Shown piece after piece: positions 43,792-53,410 of a stretch of DNA of 64,000 bases. Each line of letters starts with the position of its first letter. Position 1 is the stretch's first letter. Origin of the DNA: Pseudomonas sp. ATCC PTA-122608 (GTDB lineage: Bacteria; Pseudomonadota; Gammaproteobacteria; Pseudomonadales; Pseudomonadaceae); the NCBI RefSeq assembly GCF_001952855.1, contig NZ_LPNO01000010.1, forward strand, positions 62,001 to 126,000, given 5' to 3'. The notes under the pieces were generated by a model, which searched no databases, was not told the origin of the DNA, and saw only the letters and a list, made by a program, of their open reading frames with translations. The translations under genes were made by a program, and so were the position numbers.

Positions 43792-44202
43792 TTGGGAAAC
43801 CTCTGCGGGCATTTGGAGTGAGCTGAGCTTAGCCAGTGTGCAGGAACAGGAGAAGGGACATTTTTTCGTTCAGCCTTGTACAGGTTTGTTCACTTTGTAC
43901 ATTTATTTTCAATTTTATTAAGTAGACCATTCGGTCAATAAAAAACCTCGAAGTCATTTCAGCCAAGTTAAACGTTTCATCTGAAGGCCTCTAACCACGG
44001 GCCTCCCCCGGGAGCCCCTGGAAAACCCGAGTATTTGCTCTAGCACGCTGGACCTCGGTTCCCTTTGGAGCATTGGATCCAACGTAAGGGAAACCCTGAT
44101 TACCTTCATGATGGCTCTTTGCTATATAGCGCGCCCTCTCCCACCTAACAAGGTCAGAAGACCGGTCCGGGAACAGGTTCTAATCGCCCAAGGAGCATTG
44201 AG
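43792..44202. other. Divergent control region between aceK and the chemotaxis receptor
   Basis: About 410 bases without a gene. Near aceK there are two copies of TTGTACA (43876-43882 and 43895-43901), 19 bases apart. At 43923-43938 is TAGACC-ATTC-GGTCAA, a near-palindrome of TetR type resembling the NemR box (TAGACC-N4-GGTCTA). Closer to the receptor gene there is an inverted repeat (GGTTCCCTT ... AAGGGAAACC, about 44056-44094) and a -10-like TATATA near 44131. No regulator gene is adjacent. Confidence 0.45.
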
Positions 44203-45828
44203 ATGTCATTGAGGAATATGGGGATCGGTCTGCGCGCCGGTCTGAGTTTTGGGGTTTTGGCCAGCCTGTTGATCGTGGTCGGCCTGTTTGGTTTAGGCCA
44301 GATGGCCAAACTGCGGGAAAGCGCGCTGATCATCGAAGAATCGTGGATGCCAAGCATTGAAAACATTCACGACAGCGCCGCCTATGTCGCCAGCATCCGC
44401 CTGGAAGCGTTGCGCTTGCTCACCACCGACGAGTCCCGGGTGCGTGACAACAGCAGAAACCTGATCACCCGCCAGCGCGGCGACCTTGAAGAGCTGCTGA
44501 ACCGTCACGAAACCCTGCTGAGCAACGAGCAAGAACGCGACCTGCTCAAGCAGTTGAAAGCCAACGTTGCGAGCTATATGACGATCGTCGCCCAGATGAT
44601 TCAACTGGTCGACCAGGACCAGCAGCAAAACGCCATGGACCTGCTCAACAGCCGCCTGGCGCCCCAAGGCATGGTCCTCAATAAAAGCCTGGAAGATATG
44701 ATCACCTTCAACCAAAAAGGTGTGGAAGACGCCGCAACGTCGGCGGCGCAGATGTACACCAGCGCCCAATGGGTGGTCGGCAGCATCATCGTCACCGCCC
44801 TGATGGCAACATTACTGCTGGCCTGGCTGCTGACCCGCAGCATCACCACGCCCATTGGCCAGGCACTGACGGTGGCCCGCACCATCGCGTCCGGCGACCT
44901 GAGCCGGCCGATCGTCGTGGAAGGGAAGGATGAGCCGGCGCAATTGCTCACCGCATTGGCCACCATGCAGACCAACCTGCAGGACACCATCCGTGGCATT
45001 AGCGAATCGTCGCAGCAGTTGGCCTCGGCGGCCGAAGAGATGAGTTCGGTGATGGAACAGAGCACCCGCGGCCTGCAGGCGCAGAACGATGAAATCGAAC
45101 TGGCTGCCACCGCAGTGACGCAGATGAGCGCGGCAGTGGACGAAGTGGCGGGCAATGCGGTGTCCAGCGCCGAAGCGTCCAAGGCCTCCGACGAAGACAG
45201 CAAGCACGGCCACTACCAGATCAGCGAAACCATCAGCTCGATCCAGAACCTTGTGGACGAAGTGCTCGAGGCCTCGACCAAGGCCGAAGGCCTGGCGGTG
45301 CAGGCCCAGGACATCAGCAAGGTACTGGAAGTGATTCGCGGGATTGCCGGCCAGACCAACCTGCTGGCGCTCAACGCGGCGATTGAGGCGGCCCGCGCAG
45401 GCGAGGCCGGTCGCGGTTTTGCCGTGGTGGCAGACGAAGTGCGCTCCCTGGCGCAACGCACCCAGGACTCCACCGAAGAAATCGAGCAGATGATCAACGG
45501 TATCCAGCAAGGCACCCAGGACACCGTCGGTGCCTTGAACAGCAGCGCCGAACACGCCGGCCAGACCTTGCAGCGGGCCAACAGCGCCGGCAGTGCACTG
45601 GAGAAAATCACCGCGGCGATCTCGCAGATCAGCCAGCGCAACCTGGTGATCGCCAGCGCCGCCGAGCAGCAGGCACTGGTGGCCCGAGAGGTGGACCGCA
45701 GCCTGGTGAACATTCGGGACCTGTCGACGCAAACCGCCGCCGGTGCCACCCAGACCTCGGCGGCCAGCCAGGAACTGTCGCGGTTGGCGGTGGACCTCAA
45801 TGGCTTGGTGACGCGTTTCGTGCTGTAA
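44203..45828 (+). CDS. Methyl-accepting chemotaxis protein
   Basis: A 541-residue transmembrane chemoreceptor. The first helix ([20 protein letters not shown]) is followed by a four-helix-bundle ligand domain of about 150 residues, a second helix ([20 protein letters not shown]), a HAMP domain and the cytoplasmic signalling bundle whose tip [20 protein letters not shown] is followed by [20 protein letters not shown]. The ligand domain looks like the 4HB_MCP type. The ligand is unknown. AAGGAG precedes the ATG by 9 bases. Confidence 0.93.
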   Translation: MSLRNMGIGLRAGLSFGVLASLLIVVGLFGLGQMAKLRESALIIEESWMPSIENIHDSAAYVASIRLEALRLLTTDESRVRDNSRNLITRQRGDLEELLNRHETLLSNEQERDLLKQLKANVASYMTIVAQMIQLVDQDQQQNAMDLLNSRLAPQGMVLNKSLEDMITFNQKGVEDAATSAAQMYTSAQWVVGSIIVTALMATLLLAWLLTRSITTPIGQALTVARTIASGDLSRPIVVEGKDEPAQLLTALATMQTNLQDTIRGISESSQQLASAAEEMSSVMEQSTRGLQAQNDEIELAATAVTQMSAAVDEVAGNAVSSAEASKASDEDSKHGHYQISETISSIQNLVDEVLEASTKAEGLAVQAQDISKVLEVIRGIAGQTNLLALNAAIEAARAGEAGRGFAVVADEVRSLAQRTQDSTEEIEQMINGIQQGTQDTVGALNSSAEHAGQTLQRANSAGSALEKITAAISQISQRNLVIASAAEQQALVAREVDRSLVNIRDLSTQTAAGATQTSAASQELSRLAVDLNGLVTRFVL

Positions 45829-45900
45829 AACATGTATTAGCGATTGTGTCAGACAGGTCCGTGGGCAACACTTCCGTCCTTATCAAACAGGAGTTTTTCC

Positions 45901-46797
45901 GTGAGACCTGTCGACACCCTGCACCTGTTGGTGCTGGCCGCTATCTGGGGCGCGAGTTTTTTGTTCATGCGAATAATCGCACCGGAAATCGGCACCATTC
46001 CTACGGCATTTTTCCGGGTGTCGATTGCCGCCACCGGGCTGCTGGTGATCCTCGCCATGATGCGGGTGAGTTGGGATTTCCAGGGCAAGTTCAAGACGGT
46101 CCTGTTGTTGGGCGTCATCAACTCGGGGATTCCCGCGACTATGTATTCGGTGGCGGCCCAAGTGCTGCCGGCCGGTTACTCGGCGATCTTCAATGCGACG
46201 ACGCCGCTGATGGGCGTGCTGATTGGCGGGCTGTTTTTCAGTGAGCGCCTGACGCCGTCGAAAATTGCCGGGGTGTGCCTGGGGCTGTTCGGTGTGGGCA
46301 TCCTGACCCGCGCCGGGCCGGTGGCCTTCGACATGGAACTGCTGATGGGCGCGCTGGCGTGCCTGTTGGCGACTACCTGTTATGGCTTTGCGGGCTTCTT
46401 GGCAAGGCGCTGGCTCGATCAAAGGGGCGGGTTGGACAGCCGCCTCGCGGCCTTGGGCAGCATGCTCGGGGCCACGCTGTTTCTGCTACCGCTGTTTGCC
46501 TGGAGTGCCATCAGCCACCCACCGGTCAGTTGGGGTGGCTGGCCTGTGTGGTTGTCTTTGTTGGGATTGGGACTGGTGTGTACGGCGTTTGCCTACATCC
46601 TGTACTTCCGCTTGCTGACGTCCATTGGGCCCGTTAAGTCGATGACCGTGACCTTCATGATTCCGCCGTTCGGGGTGTTATGGGGTGCATTGCTTCTGGA
46701 TGAGCCGCTGTCCATGGCGCATCTGTATGGCGGGCTGCTGATAGCGGGGGCGTTGTGGCTGGTGCTTCGGCCGGGGAAATTGGCTAAATCCTTGTAG
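45901..46797 (+). CDS. EamA/DMT-family transporter
   Basis: A 298-residue protein with ten membrane helices. The first repeat begins TLHLLVLAAIWGASFLFMRI, typical of EamA proteins; the second repeat carries the WLSLLGLGLVCTAFAYILYF segment. The start is a GTG 8 bases after AGGAG. The gene follows the receptor after 72 bases. Its stop codon (TAG) is part of the REP pair that follows, so the last residue is set by the repeat. The substrate is unknown. Confidence 0.87.
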   Translation: MRPVDTLHLLVLAAIWGASFLFMRIIAPEIGTIPTAFFRVSIAATGLLVILAMMRVSWDFQGKFKTVLLLGVINSGIPATMYSVAAQVLPAGYSAIFNATTPLMGVLIGGLFFSERLTPSKIAGVCLGLFGVGILTRAGPVAFDMELLMGALACLLATTCYGFAGFLARRWLDQRGGLDSRLAALGSMLGATLFLLPLFAWSAISHPPVSWGGWPVWLSLLGLGLVCTAFAYILYFRLLTSIGPVKSMTVTFMIPPFGVLWGALLLDEPLSMAHLYGGLLIAGALWLVLRPGKLAKSL

Positions 46798-46892
46798 GAG
46801 CGAGCTTGCTCGCGATGGACGTCAACGATAACGCGCCGTGTCTGAATGAACGCGGCGCCTTGACGTTTTTCGCGAGCTAGCTCGCTCCTACA
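46793..46892. repeat. REP pair (GGAGCGAGCTTGCTCGCG type)
   Basis: Same family as 33994 and 52330, with the interior GACGTCAACGATAACGCG. The TAG in TGTAGGAG provides the stop codon of the DMT gene before it. Confidence 0.9.
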
Positions 46893-46906
46893 AAGGCAGG
46901 GGTTGA

Positions 46907-47767
46907 TCAGCTCTTACGGAACACAAAAGCCAATCCGACAATGATCAGGCCCATCCCCAGCAAGCTCAGGATTGCCAGCTTGTTGCCGAAGATCAGGTAA
47001 TCCATCACCGCCGTCACCGCGGGCACCAGATAGAACAAACTGGTGACATTCACCAGGTTGCCCCTAGCGATCAGCCGGTACAGCAACAGCGTCGCCAGCA
47101 GCGACACCACCAAGCCCATCCACAGTACCGGCACGAAAAAGCCGCTGCTGTGTTCAAAGTGGAACGGCTGGAACGGCACAAACACCGAGCACAACAACAA
47201 GCCTGCGAAGTACTGCACCGGCAGCGTGCCCAGCGGGTTATCGGTGATGCGCTTCTGCATGATCGAGCCAAAGGTCATGCTGGCCAGGGCCAACAGACCA
47301 AAGAGCATGCCCGCCAGTGACATGCCGGACATGCCGATGCCCTGATACACCACCATGATCAACCCCGCCAACCCCAGCGCCAGGCCGAACATCCGGCTCC
47401 AGGAACGCTGACGCTCCATCAACACCACGGTCAGGATCGGCTGCACACCCATGATGGTTGCCATCATGCCGGGGGTGACTTTGAGGTCCAGGGCCAGCAG
47501 ATAGAAAATCTGGTAGGCCCCCAAAAGCACCAGCCCGGTGGCCGCCGCGTAGAGCATCGGCCTGCCAGGGCGCGGCAACTTCAGCTTGAGGATCGGAACC
47601 AGTATCACCAACCCCGCCAGGGCGATGGCAAAACGGATCAGCAAAAACGCAAAGGGCGAAGCGTGGGCCAGGCCCCATTTGGAGAAAATCGCCCCGCTGC
47701 TCCACAGCAAGACAAACAGGCTCGTCGAGGCCGCCGCGGCCACGGATTGTTTCGAAAGAACAGACAT
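46907..47767 (-). CDS. EamA/DMT-family transporter with a long leader
   Basis: A 286-residue DMT transporter of ten helices (first SLFVLLWSSGAIFSKWGLAH, later LLGAYQIFYLLALDLKVTPG). The start MSVLSKQS is 5 bases after AGGTGG; a GTG three codons upstream overlaps that site. It converges with the DMT gene at 45901 but the two are not close copies. A likely promoter at 48081-48110 gives it a leader of about 300 bases, containing a hairpin and an open frame of 54 codons, suggesting control in the untranslated region. The substrate is unknown. Confidence 0.86.
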   Translation of the reverse strand: MSVLSKQSVAAAASTSLFVLLWSSGAIFSKWGLAHASPFAFLLIRFAIALAGLVILVPILKLKLPRPGRPMLYAAATGLVLLGAYQIFYLLALDLKVTPGMMATIMGVQPILTVVLMERQRSWSRMFGLALGLAGLIMVVYQGIGMSGMSLAGMLFGLLALASMTFGSIMQKRITDNPLGTLPVQYFAGLLLCSVFVPFQPFHFEHSSGFFVPVLWMGLVVSLLATLLLYRLIARGNLVNVTSLFYLVPAVTAVMDYLIFGNKLAILSLLGMGLIIVGLAFVFRKS

Positions 47768-47862
47768 GGATACCACCTGTAATCAGGCAAAAAGCCAACT
47801 CAGCAAAGGCTGAAATTCAGTAGGTTTTTTCAGGCGGGCACAGGGAAACAGCAATCAGCTGA

Positions 47863-48027
47863 TCAGCCCGAAATGCCAACACCCGGCGGTGATACGACTG
47901 CGTACACCGGCGTGCTACTGACAGGTGGGGGGTAGTGACTGATCTGCGCAGGCTGCTGGCTCCCGCACGGCACGACCGCAGCGTTGACCGCTGAATCGAC
48001 TACCGCTATGCGTAAGGAAGCTGGCAT
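47863..48027 (-). CDS. Possible 54-residue leader peptide upstream of a DMT transporter
   Basis: An open frame reading MPASLRIAVVDSAVNAAVVP and ending VVSPPGVGISG. It is rich in Val, Ser, Pro and Ala and not like a membrane or secreted protein. It has no visible ribosome-binding site, so it may not be translated; the same bases could instead be a structured RNA leader. It lies between a probable promoter (48081-48110) and the transporter start (47767) on the same strand. Confidence 0.4.
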   Translation of the reverse strand: MPASLRIAVVDSAVNAAVVPCGSQQPAQISHYPPPVSSTPVYAVVSPPGVGISG

Positions 48028-48080
48028 GTGCTGATCTTTTTTGAGGGGATGAACAAGGTGTCTGAAAACACCTGCGGCCG

Positions 48081-48110
48081 ACTATAACCAGCTGGGGACA
48101 TGCTTTGCAA
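48081..48110 (-). promoter_or_regulatory. Probable promoter of the leader and DMT gene
   Basis: On the minus strand TTGCAA (48110-48105), an 18-base spacer and TATAGT (48086-48081). The -10 matches the sigma-70 consensus at five of six bases. A hairpin AGGTGT-N6-ACACCT (48057-48074) lies just after the expected transcript start. Confidence 0.5.
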
Positions 48111-48214
48111 TGACTTCGCCAAAAGGCAAGTAAGGACAGCCTGGGTCAACGCCACTAGCCTTGGGAAAAACCAATTCGCTCCGAATCCGGGGGGCTTCTA
48201 ACTCATGATGACCA

Positions 48215-48757
48215 ATGCCAAAAAAACGTGACTCTCTGCGCTATCAGCTATACCGCTCAAAGGCGCTACACCTTGCGAAAGCCTCTACAGAGCAGTGGTA
48301 CGAAGCCCTTAAACAGGAGGAAAGCAATGACGTCGACTTGACCAAGGTGCGATTTGAACCCATCAACACCGAGGCATTGATTGCCTATCAAGAATGGGCT
48401 GAAGCCTCACACTTTTACTGGGAGGAGATTGCAGCGTGGAAAGCACATGAGCCACTGGCGTTTGACTTGTCTATTTGGTTCGACGTCGAATTATGTGGAT
48501 TGTGCTTTGCCAACCCAAATCAAAGTCGGTTGCGGATCAAAATCATCCGACTAGAAGGAAAACCCGGAAAAACCCATCCATTGAAAAGCCGTATCGCTGC
48601 GCTGACGATGATCGCCGTTGATCATTACGCACAGATCATTGGCAGTCAGTGGATAGAGATTCAAGAACCCGCGCCTGGTGCAATTCCCGTTTATAGGAAT
48701 CTTGGCTTTGACTTCGACTCCCAAGGGAGGCTTGTGATAGCAGTAGAGAAGGCTTAG
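48215..48757 (+). CDS. Unknown protein, possibly a GNAT-like fold
   Basis: A 180-residue soluble protein beginning MPKKRDSLRYQLYRSKALHL. The second half has the rhythm of a GNAT acetyltransferase: FDVELCGLCFANPNQSRLRI then KIIRLEG, a helix (LKSRIAALTMIAVDHYAQII), EIQEPAPGAIPVYRNLGFDF and a final strand; the last motif recalls the A/B region in which a residue contacts the GNAT fold end. No acetyl-CoA loop (Q/R-x-x-G-x-G/A) is clear, so the assignment is weak. It is AT-richer than its neighbours and is followed by a 57-residue protein, so it could be part of an accessory module. Confidence 0.6.
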   Translation: MPKKRDSLRYQLYRSKALHLAKASTEQWYEALKQEESNDVDLTKVRFEPINTEALIAYQEWAEASHFYWEEIAAWKAHEPLAFDLSIWFDVELCGLCFANPNQSRLRIKIIRLEGKPGKTHPLKSRIAALTMIAVDHYAQIIGSQWIEIQEPAPGAIPVYRNLGFDFDSQGRLVIAVEKA

Positions 48758-48800
48758 CATCGTCACCATGCTCAATTATTGATCAACAGTGGAGGCTAAT

Positions 48801-48974
48801 ATGGGAGCAGCTCCTAAAAACTCCGTCACCCAGAAATCATCATCGAAGCTAATAAAAGAGCCTGGAGCACCAGCACTGACCGCCAATCAGCGTCGTTTTC
48901 TCAGTGCAGCCATGACGACCAGCGTTGATGAGCCCAGCCTTTTAGCGGGCAACCCCGACAAATCAAAAGCATAA
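48801..48974 (+). CDS. Small unknown protein following the GNAT-like gene
   Basis: A 57-residue basic protein starting MGAAPKNSVTQKSSSKLIKE with GGAGG 5 bases before the ATG. The N-terminal third is rich in Ser and Lys and probably disordered; the rest (LTANQRRFLSAAMTTSVDEP) could be one helix. It is probably in an operon with the preceding gene (43 bases apart) and is closed by a strong terminator. Family unknown. Confidence 0.65.
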   Translation: MGAAPKNSVTQKSSSKLIKEPGAPALTANQRRFLSAAMTTSVDEPSLLAGNPDKSKA

Positions 48975-49003
48975 AAAAACCGCTCAATCGAGCGGTTTTT
49001 TTA
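48973..49003. terminator. Bidirectional terminator
   Basis: A-tract, ACCGCTC-AATC-GAGCGGT stem, T-tract. It ends the small gene on the plus strand and lpxO on the minus strand. Confidence 0.92.
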
Positions 49004-49017
49004 TGCCTGTAAAAGCC

Positions 49018-49956
49018 TTAACCAAACAACCAATACCCCAACGCCGTCAGCACCACCACCGCCAGCACCGGCCGCAGGATGCGATAAGCCTTCGGATGCT
49101 TGCGCTTCCACTGCTTGACCACGCCGCTGAAGCTGTCGCTGAAGCGCTTGCTCCAGGCATACGCCTGGTTGATCCCGCCAACGCGTTCATCATCCAGGTT
49201 CTGCGGCGCGGTAGCGCGGCCCAACTGGGCGCTGACCCAACGGTTGATGCGCGTCATCACGCGGCTGCTCAGCGGGCGTTCGATGTCGCAGAACAGGATC
49301 ACCCGGGTGTGCTCGGTTTCGTTCTTCACCCAGTGCACGTAGGTCTCGTCGAACATCACGTCTTCACCGTCACGCCAGGCATACACCTGGCCGTCGACGA
49401 AGATGCGGCAGTCGTCGGAGTTGGGCGTGGACAGCCCCAGGTGGTAACGCAGGGAACCGGCAAACGGGTCACGGTGCGGGTTGAGGTGGCTACCACCGGG
49501 CAACAGGGCAAACATCGCTCCCTTGACGTTGGGAATGCTGCTGACCAGGGCCACGGTTTTCGGGCACAGCAATTCAGCCGACGGTAACGGTTTGTCGTAC
49601 CACTTGAGGTAGAAACGCTTCCAGCCCTTCTTGAAGAACGAACCGAAACCGGCGTCGTTGTTCTTCTCGGCCGCGCGGATGTAGCCCTCGTCAAACAGGT
49701 GCATGGCCTCTTCGCGAATCACTTCCCAGTTGTCCTTGAGCACGTCCAGCTCCGGAAACTTGCTGCGGTCCAGGTACGGCTTGGACGGCACGGCGGAAAA
49801 GATGTACATCAAGGCGTTATACGGGGCGAACAGCGCCGAATGGTTGACGAACTGACGCAACATCGGCAAACGGGCCTTGCCACGCAAATGCACATACAGC
49901 GTGCTGCCGATGAACAGCAGCAACACCGACAGTTTGGCGGCCAAAGAAAAGGTCAT
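49018..49956 (-). CDS. lpxO: Lipid A 2-hydroxylase (aspartyl/asparaginyl hydroxylase fold)
   Basis: A 312-residue Fe(II)/2-oxoglutarate dioxygenase of the LpxO type, with a membrane anchor at each end (LAAKLSVLLLFIGSTLYVHL and YRILRPVLAVVVLTALGYWL). Iron ligands are seen in SHLNPHRDPFAGSLRYHLGL and in MFDETYVHWVKNETEHTRVI. It adds a 2-hydroxyl group to a lipid A acyl chain on the cytoplasmic face of the inner membrane. P. aeruginosa has two such genes; which this matches is not determined. Confidence 0.9.
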   Translation of the reverse strand: MTFSLAAKLSVLLLFIGSTLYVHLRGKARLPMLRQFVNHSALFAPYNALMYIFSAVPSKPYLDRSKFPELDVLKDNWEVIREEAMHLFDEGYIRAAEKNNDAGFGSFFKKGWKRFYLKWYDKPLPSAELLCPKTVALVSSIPNVKGAMFALLPGGSHLNPHRDPFAGSLRYHLGLSTPNSDDCRIFVDGQVYAWRDGEDVMFDETYVHWVKNETEHTRVILFCDIERPLSSRVMTRINRWVSAQLGRATAPQNLDDERVGGINQAYAWSKRFSDSFSGVVKQWKRKHPKAYRILRPVLAVVVLTALGYWLFG

Positions 49957-50142
49957 GCAGCAACTCCTGGAAATAGGCGTCTGGCCATTAGCCTCCCGTT
50001 ATGGGGAAACCAGACGTAGCAGCCGGCCATGATAAACACTCCGGGCCTCGGGAAAAACCCGCGCACTCCAACAATCAGCATCTAGCGGTGCGCGATAACG
50101 GGCCAATTATGCATAAGGGCCGCGCTATCGCGCTGATTTGAA

Positions 50143-51117
50143 TCAAGCCTGGTTTTCCTGATCGGTAAACAAATCGGCGAACAACATGCTCGACAGGTAA
50201 CGTTCACCGGAGTCCGGCAGCACCACCACGATGGTCTTGCCCTGCATTTCCGGCTTCTCTGCCAGGCGCACCGCCACGGCCATTGCCGCGCCGCAGGAGA
50301 TACCGCACAAAATTCCCTCCTCCTGCATCAAGCGCAACGCCATGGCCTTGGACTCTTCGTCGCTGACCAGTTCGACCCGGTCGACCATCGAGAGGTCGAG
50401 GTTTTTCGGCACAAACCCGGCGCCAATGCCCTGGATCTTGTGGGGGCTGGGCTTGATCTCTTCACCGGCCAGCGCCTGGGTAATCACCGGCGAGCTGATC
50501 GGTTCCACCGCGACCGACAAGATCGGCTTGCCCTGGGTGTTTTTGATATAGCGCGACACACCAGTGATGGTGCCGCCAGTGCCCACGCCCGCCACCAGCA
50601 CGTCTACCGCGCCGTCGGTGTCATTCCAGATTTCCGGACCGGTGGTTTTCTCGTGGATCGCGGGGTTGGCCGGGTTTTCGAACTGGGCCGGCATAAAGTA
50701 CTTGGCCGGGTCGCTGGCGAGGATTTCGCCGGCTTTTTCGATCGCGCCCTTCATGCCCTTGGCCGGCTCGGTCAACACCAGTTCGGCGCCGAGGGCCTTG
50801 AGCACCTTGCGTCGCTCAATGCTCATGGAGGCGGGCATGGTCAGCAACAGCTTGTAGCCACGGGCGGCAGCCACAAACGCCAGGCCGATCCCGGTATTGC
50901 CGGAAGTCGGCTCGACAATGGTCATGCCCGGTTTGAGTTTGCCGCTGCCTTCGGCGTCCCAGATCATGTTTGCGCCAATCCGGCACTTCACCGAATACCC
51001 CGGGTTACGCCCTTCGATCTTGGCCAGGATAGTCACGCCACGCGGGGCGATGCGATTGATCTGAACCAGGGGCGTGTTACCGATGGAGTGCGCGTTGTCT
51101 GCAAAAATGCGGCTCAT
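50143..51117 (-). CDS. cysK: Cysteine synthase A (O-acetylserine sulfhydrylase)
   Basis: A 324-residue PLP enzyme. The cofactor lysine is K44 (in GYSVKCRIG), followed by the substrate loop EPTSGNTG and the glycine loop [10 protein letters not shown]. Length and [13 protein letters not shown] match CysK of Pseudomonas. It combines O-acetylserine with sulfide to make cysteine. The C-terminal segment [19 protein letters not shown] supports CysK; CysM is usually shorter. Divergent from the DUF748 gene. Confidence 0.92.
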   Translation of the reverse strand: MSRIFADNAHSIGNTPLVQINRIAPRGVTILAKIEGRNPGYSVKCRIGANMIWDAEGSGKLKPGMTIVEPTSGNTGIGLAFVAAARGYKLLLTMPASMSIERRKVLKALGAELVLTEPAKGMKGAIEKAGEILASDPAKYFMPAQFENPANPAIHEKTTGPEIWNDTDGAVDVLVAGVGTGGTITGVSRYIKNTQGKPILSVAVEPISSPVITQALAGEEIKPSPHKIQGIGAGFVPKNLDLSMVDRVELVSDEESKAMALRLMQEEGILCGISCGAAMAVAVRLAEKPEMQGKTIVVVLPDSGERYLSSMLFADLFTDQENQA

Positions 51118-51240
51118 AACGGGTCCTTAAGGCAATTTCAGGAAGGTCCCAAGGGTATGCCTCGTGTTGCGAAGCGTCCAGTCAAGCGAACGTCCAGCGG
51201 CTGTAGGAGTCAATCGCCTACACGGATGGAGAAAATTCCT

Positions 51241-52317
51241 ATGAAACGTCGCTACAGTTGGCCGCTCTGGACCCTTGTCGGGGTCGTGGTACTGCTGGTC
51301 GTCCTGGATATCGCCCTGCCCTATCTGGTGCGCAATTACCTGAATGACAAACTCGCCGACATGGGCGATTACCGCGGCCAGGTCACCGATGTCGACCTGG
51401 CGCTGTGGCGCGGCGCCTATCGAATCAACGGGTTGCAGATCGTCAAGGTCGACGGCAAGGTGCCGGTACCGTTCGTGAAGGCGCCGGTGATCGACCTGTC
51501 GGTGAGTTGGCATTCGCTGTGGTACGACCATGCAGTGGTGGCGGAGGCACAGTTCATCAAGCCGGAGCTGAACTTCGTCGACGGCGGCACCAACAAGCAG
51601 GCATCCCAGACAGGTCAAGGCACCGACTGGCGGGCCCAACTGAGCAAGCTGTTGCCGATCACCCTGAACGAGGTGCGCATCGACGACGGGAAAATCGCCT
51701 TCCACAACTTCAGCTCGAAACCACCGGTCAATATGTACGCGACCCAGGTCAACGCCAGCTTCTACAACCTGACCAATGTGGTGGACGTCAAAGGCCAGCG
51801 CGACGCGCGCTTCGACGGCAAGGCGCTGTTTTTGGGCCAGGCGCCGCTGGAAGCCACCGCCACGTTCGACCCCTTGAGCAATTTCGAAAACTTCGAATTC
51901 CGTTTCCGGGCCCGGGATATCGAACTCAAGCGCATGAATGACTTCGCCTCGGCCTACGGCAAGTTCGATTTCAGTGCCGGCAACGGCGACCTGGTGGTGG
52001 AAGCCCAGGCTGAAAAAGGCCAATTGACCGGCTACATCAAGCCCTTGCTGCGGGATGTCGAGGTGTTCAACTGGCAGCAGGATGTCGAGAACAAGGACAA
52101 GGGCATCTTCCGTTCGATCTGGGAGGCGGTGGTCGGCGTCAGCGAAACGGTGCTGAAGAACCAGCGTAAAAACCAGTTCGCCACCCGCGTGGAGCTGAGT
52201 GGCAACGTTCACCAGCAAGATATCAGCGCGTTCCAGGCATTTTTGCAGATTTTGCGCAATGGTTTCGTCCAGGCCTTCAACGCCCGCTACGAACAGCCCA
52301 AGCCCAGCGCAGACTGA
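51241..52317 (+). CDS. DUF748/AsmA-like envelope protein
   Basis: A 358-residue protein with an N-terminal membrane anchor (WPLWTLVGVVVLLVVLDIAL) and a large periplasmic beta-rich domain containing IDLSVSWHSLWYDHAVVAEA and PITLNEVRIDDGKIAFHNFS, as in DUF748/AsmA-like proteins that bridge the periplasm in lipid transport or regulate outer-membrane assembly. GGAG lies about 9 bases before the ATG. Alternative in-frame ATG five codons upstream. A REP pair follows. The role is unproven. Confidence 0.8.
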   Translation: MKRRYSWPLWTLVGVVVLLVVLDIALPYLVRNYLNDKLADMGDYRGQVTDVDLALWRGAYRINGLQIVKVDGKVPVPFVKAPVIDLSVSWHSLWYDHAVVAEAQFIKPELNFVDGGTNKQASQTGQGTDWRAQLSKLLPITLNEVRIDDGKIAFHNFSSKPPVNMYATQVNASFYNLTNVVDVKGQRDARFDGKALFLGQAPLEATATFDPLSNFENFEFRFRARDIELKRMNDFASAYGKFDFSAGNGDLVVEAQAEKGQLTGYIKPLLRDVEVFNWQQDVENKDKGIFRSIWEAVVGVSETVLKNQRKNQFATRVELSGNVHQQDISAFQAFLQILRNGFVQAFNARYEQPKPSAD

Positions 52318-52329
52318 AACATTGGCCCC

Positions 52330-52429
52330 TGTAGGAGCGAGCTTGCTCGCGAAAAGCCCCAATGCGCCGCGTTTATTCAGAATGCACGCGTCATCGTTGA
52401 CGTTTTTCGCGAGCAAGCTCGCTCCTACA
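52330..52429. repeat. REP pair (GGAGCGAGCTTGCTCGCG type)
   Basis: Intact arms; the interior differs from the other copies near the left arm (AAAAGCCCCAATGCGCCGCG) but keeps the TCATCGTTGACG segment in the right half. Confidence 0.9.
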
Positions 52430-52553
52430 ATTCAGAGACTGAATAGCCCGTCTGCGTTCACAGTCGCCGGGGCTGCGCGGTATAGTCGGGGCAAGCTGAT
52501 TACTCGCCCGCTTCGGTCTCGGACCGTTCGGCGTCACGTTCGAGGATTGATAG

Positions 52554-53399
52554 ATGAAGTTCGAAGGCACCCAGGCCTACGTTGCCACCGATGACCTGAA
52601 ACTGGCCGTCAACGCCGCCATCACGCTGGAGCGGCCACTGCTGGTCAAGGGCGAACCGGGCACCGGCAAGACCATGCTCGCCGAGCAACTGGCCGAGTCC
52701 TTTGGCGCCAGGCTGATCACCTGGCACATCAAGTCCACCACCAAGGCCCATCAGGGCCTGTACGAGTACGACGCGGTCAGCCGCCTGCGGGACTCGCAGC
52801 TGGGCGTGGACAAGGTCCACGACGTGCGCAACTACCTGAAAAAGGGCAAACTCTGGGAAGCCTTTGAGTCCGAGGAGCGGGTCATCCTGCTGATCGATGA
52901 AATCGACAAGGCCGACATCGAATTCCCCAACGACCTGCTGCAAGAACTCGACAAGATGGAGTTCTACGTCTACGAAATCGACGAGACCATCAAGGCCAAG
53001 AAGCGCCCGATCATCATCATTACGTCCAACAATGAGAAGGAGCTGCCGGACGCATTCCTGCGCCGCTGCTTCTTCCACTACATCGCCTTTCCGGACCGCA
53101 CCACCCTGCAAAAGATCGTCGACGTGCACTACCCGGACATCAAGAAAGACCTGGTCAGCGAAGCCCTCGATGTGTTCTTCGACGTGCGCAAAGTCCCGGG
53201 CCTGAAGAAAAAACCGTCCACCTCCGAACTGGTCGACTGGCTCAAGCTGCTGATGGCCGACAACATCGGCGAAGCCGTACTGCGCGAGCGCGACCCTACC
53301 AAAGCCATCCCGCCCCTGGCCGGTGCCCTGGTGAAGAACGAGCAAGACGTGCAGTTGCTGGAGCGCCTGGCGTTCATGAGCCGTCGCGGTAACCGATAA
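52554..53399 (+). CDS. MoxR-family AAA+ ATPase
   Basis: A 281-residue AAA+ protein. Walker A GEPGTGKT at 33-40, Walker B ILLIDEID at 111-118, sensor I IIITSNN, and the arginine finger region AFLRRCFFHYIAF. MoxR ATPases act as chaperones that insert cofactors or assemble complexes together with a VWA protein; the next gene encodes one (11 bases downstream). The specific client is not visible in the window. Confidence 0.9.
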   Translation: MKFEGTQAYVATDDLKLAVNAAITLERPLLVKGEPGTGKTMLAEQLAESFGARLITWHIKSTTKAHQGLYEYDAVSRLRDSQLGVDKVHDVRNYLKKGKLWEAFESEERVILLIDEIDKADIEFPNDLLQELDKMEFYVYEIDETIKAKKRPIIIITSNNEKELPDAFLRRCFFHYIAFPDRTTLQKIVDVHYPDIKKDLVSEALDVFFDVRKVPGLKKKPSTSELVDWLKLLMADNIGEAVLRERDPTKAIPPLAGALVKNEQDVQLLERLAFMSRRGNR

Positions 53400-53410
53400 G
53401 GGCGATTGCC

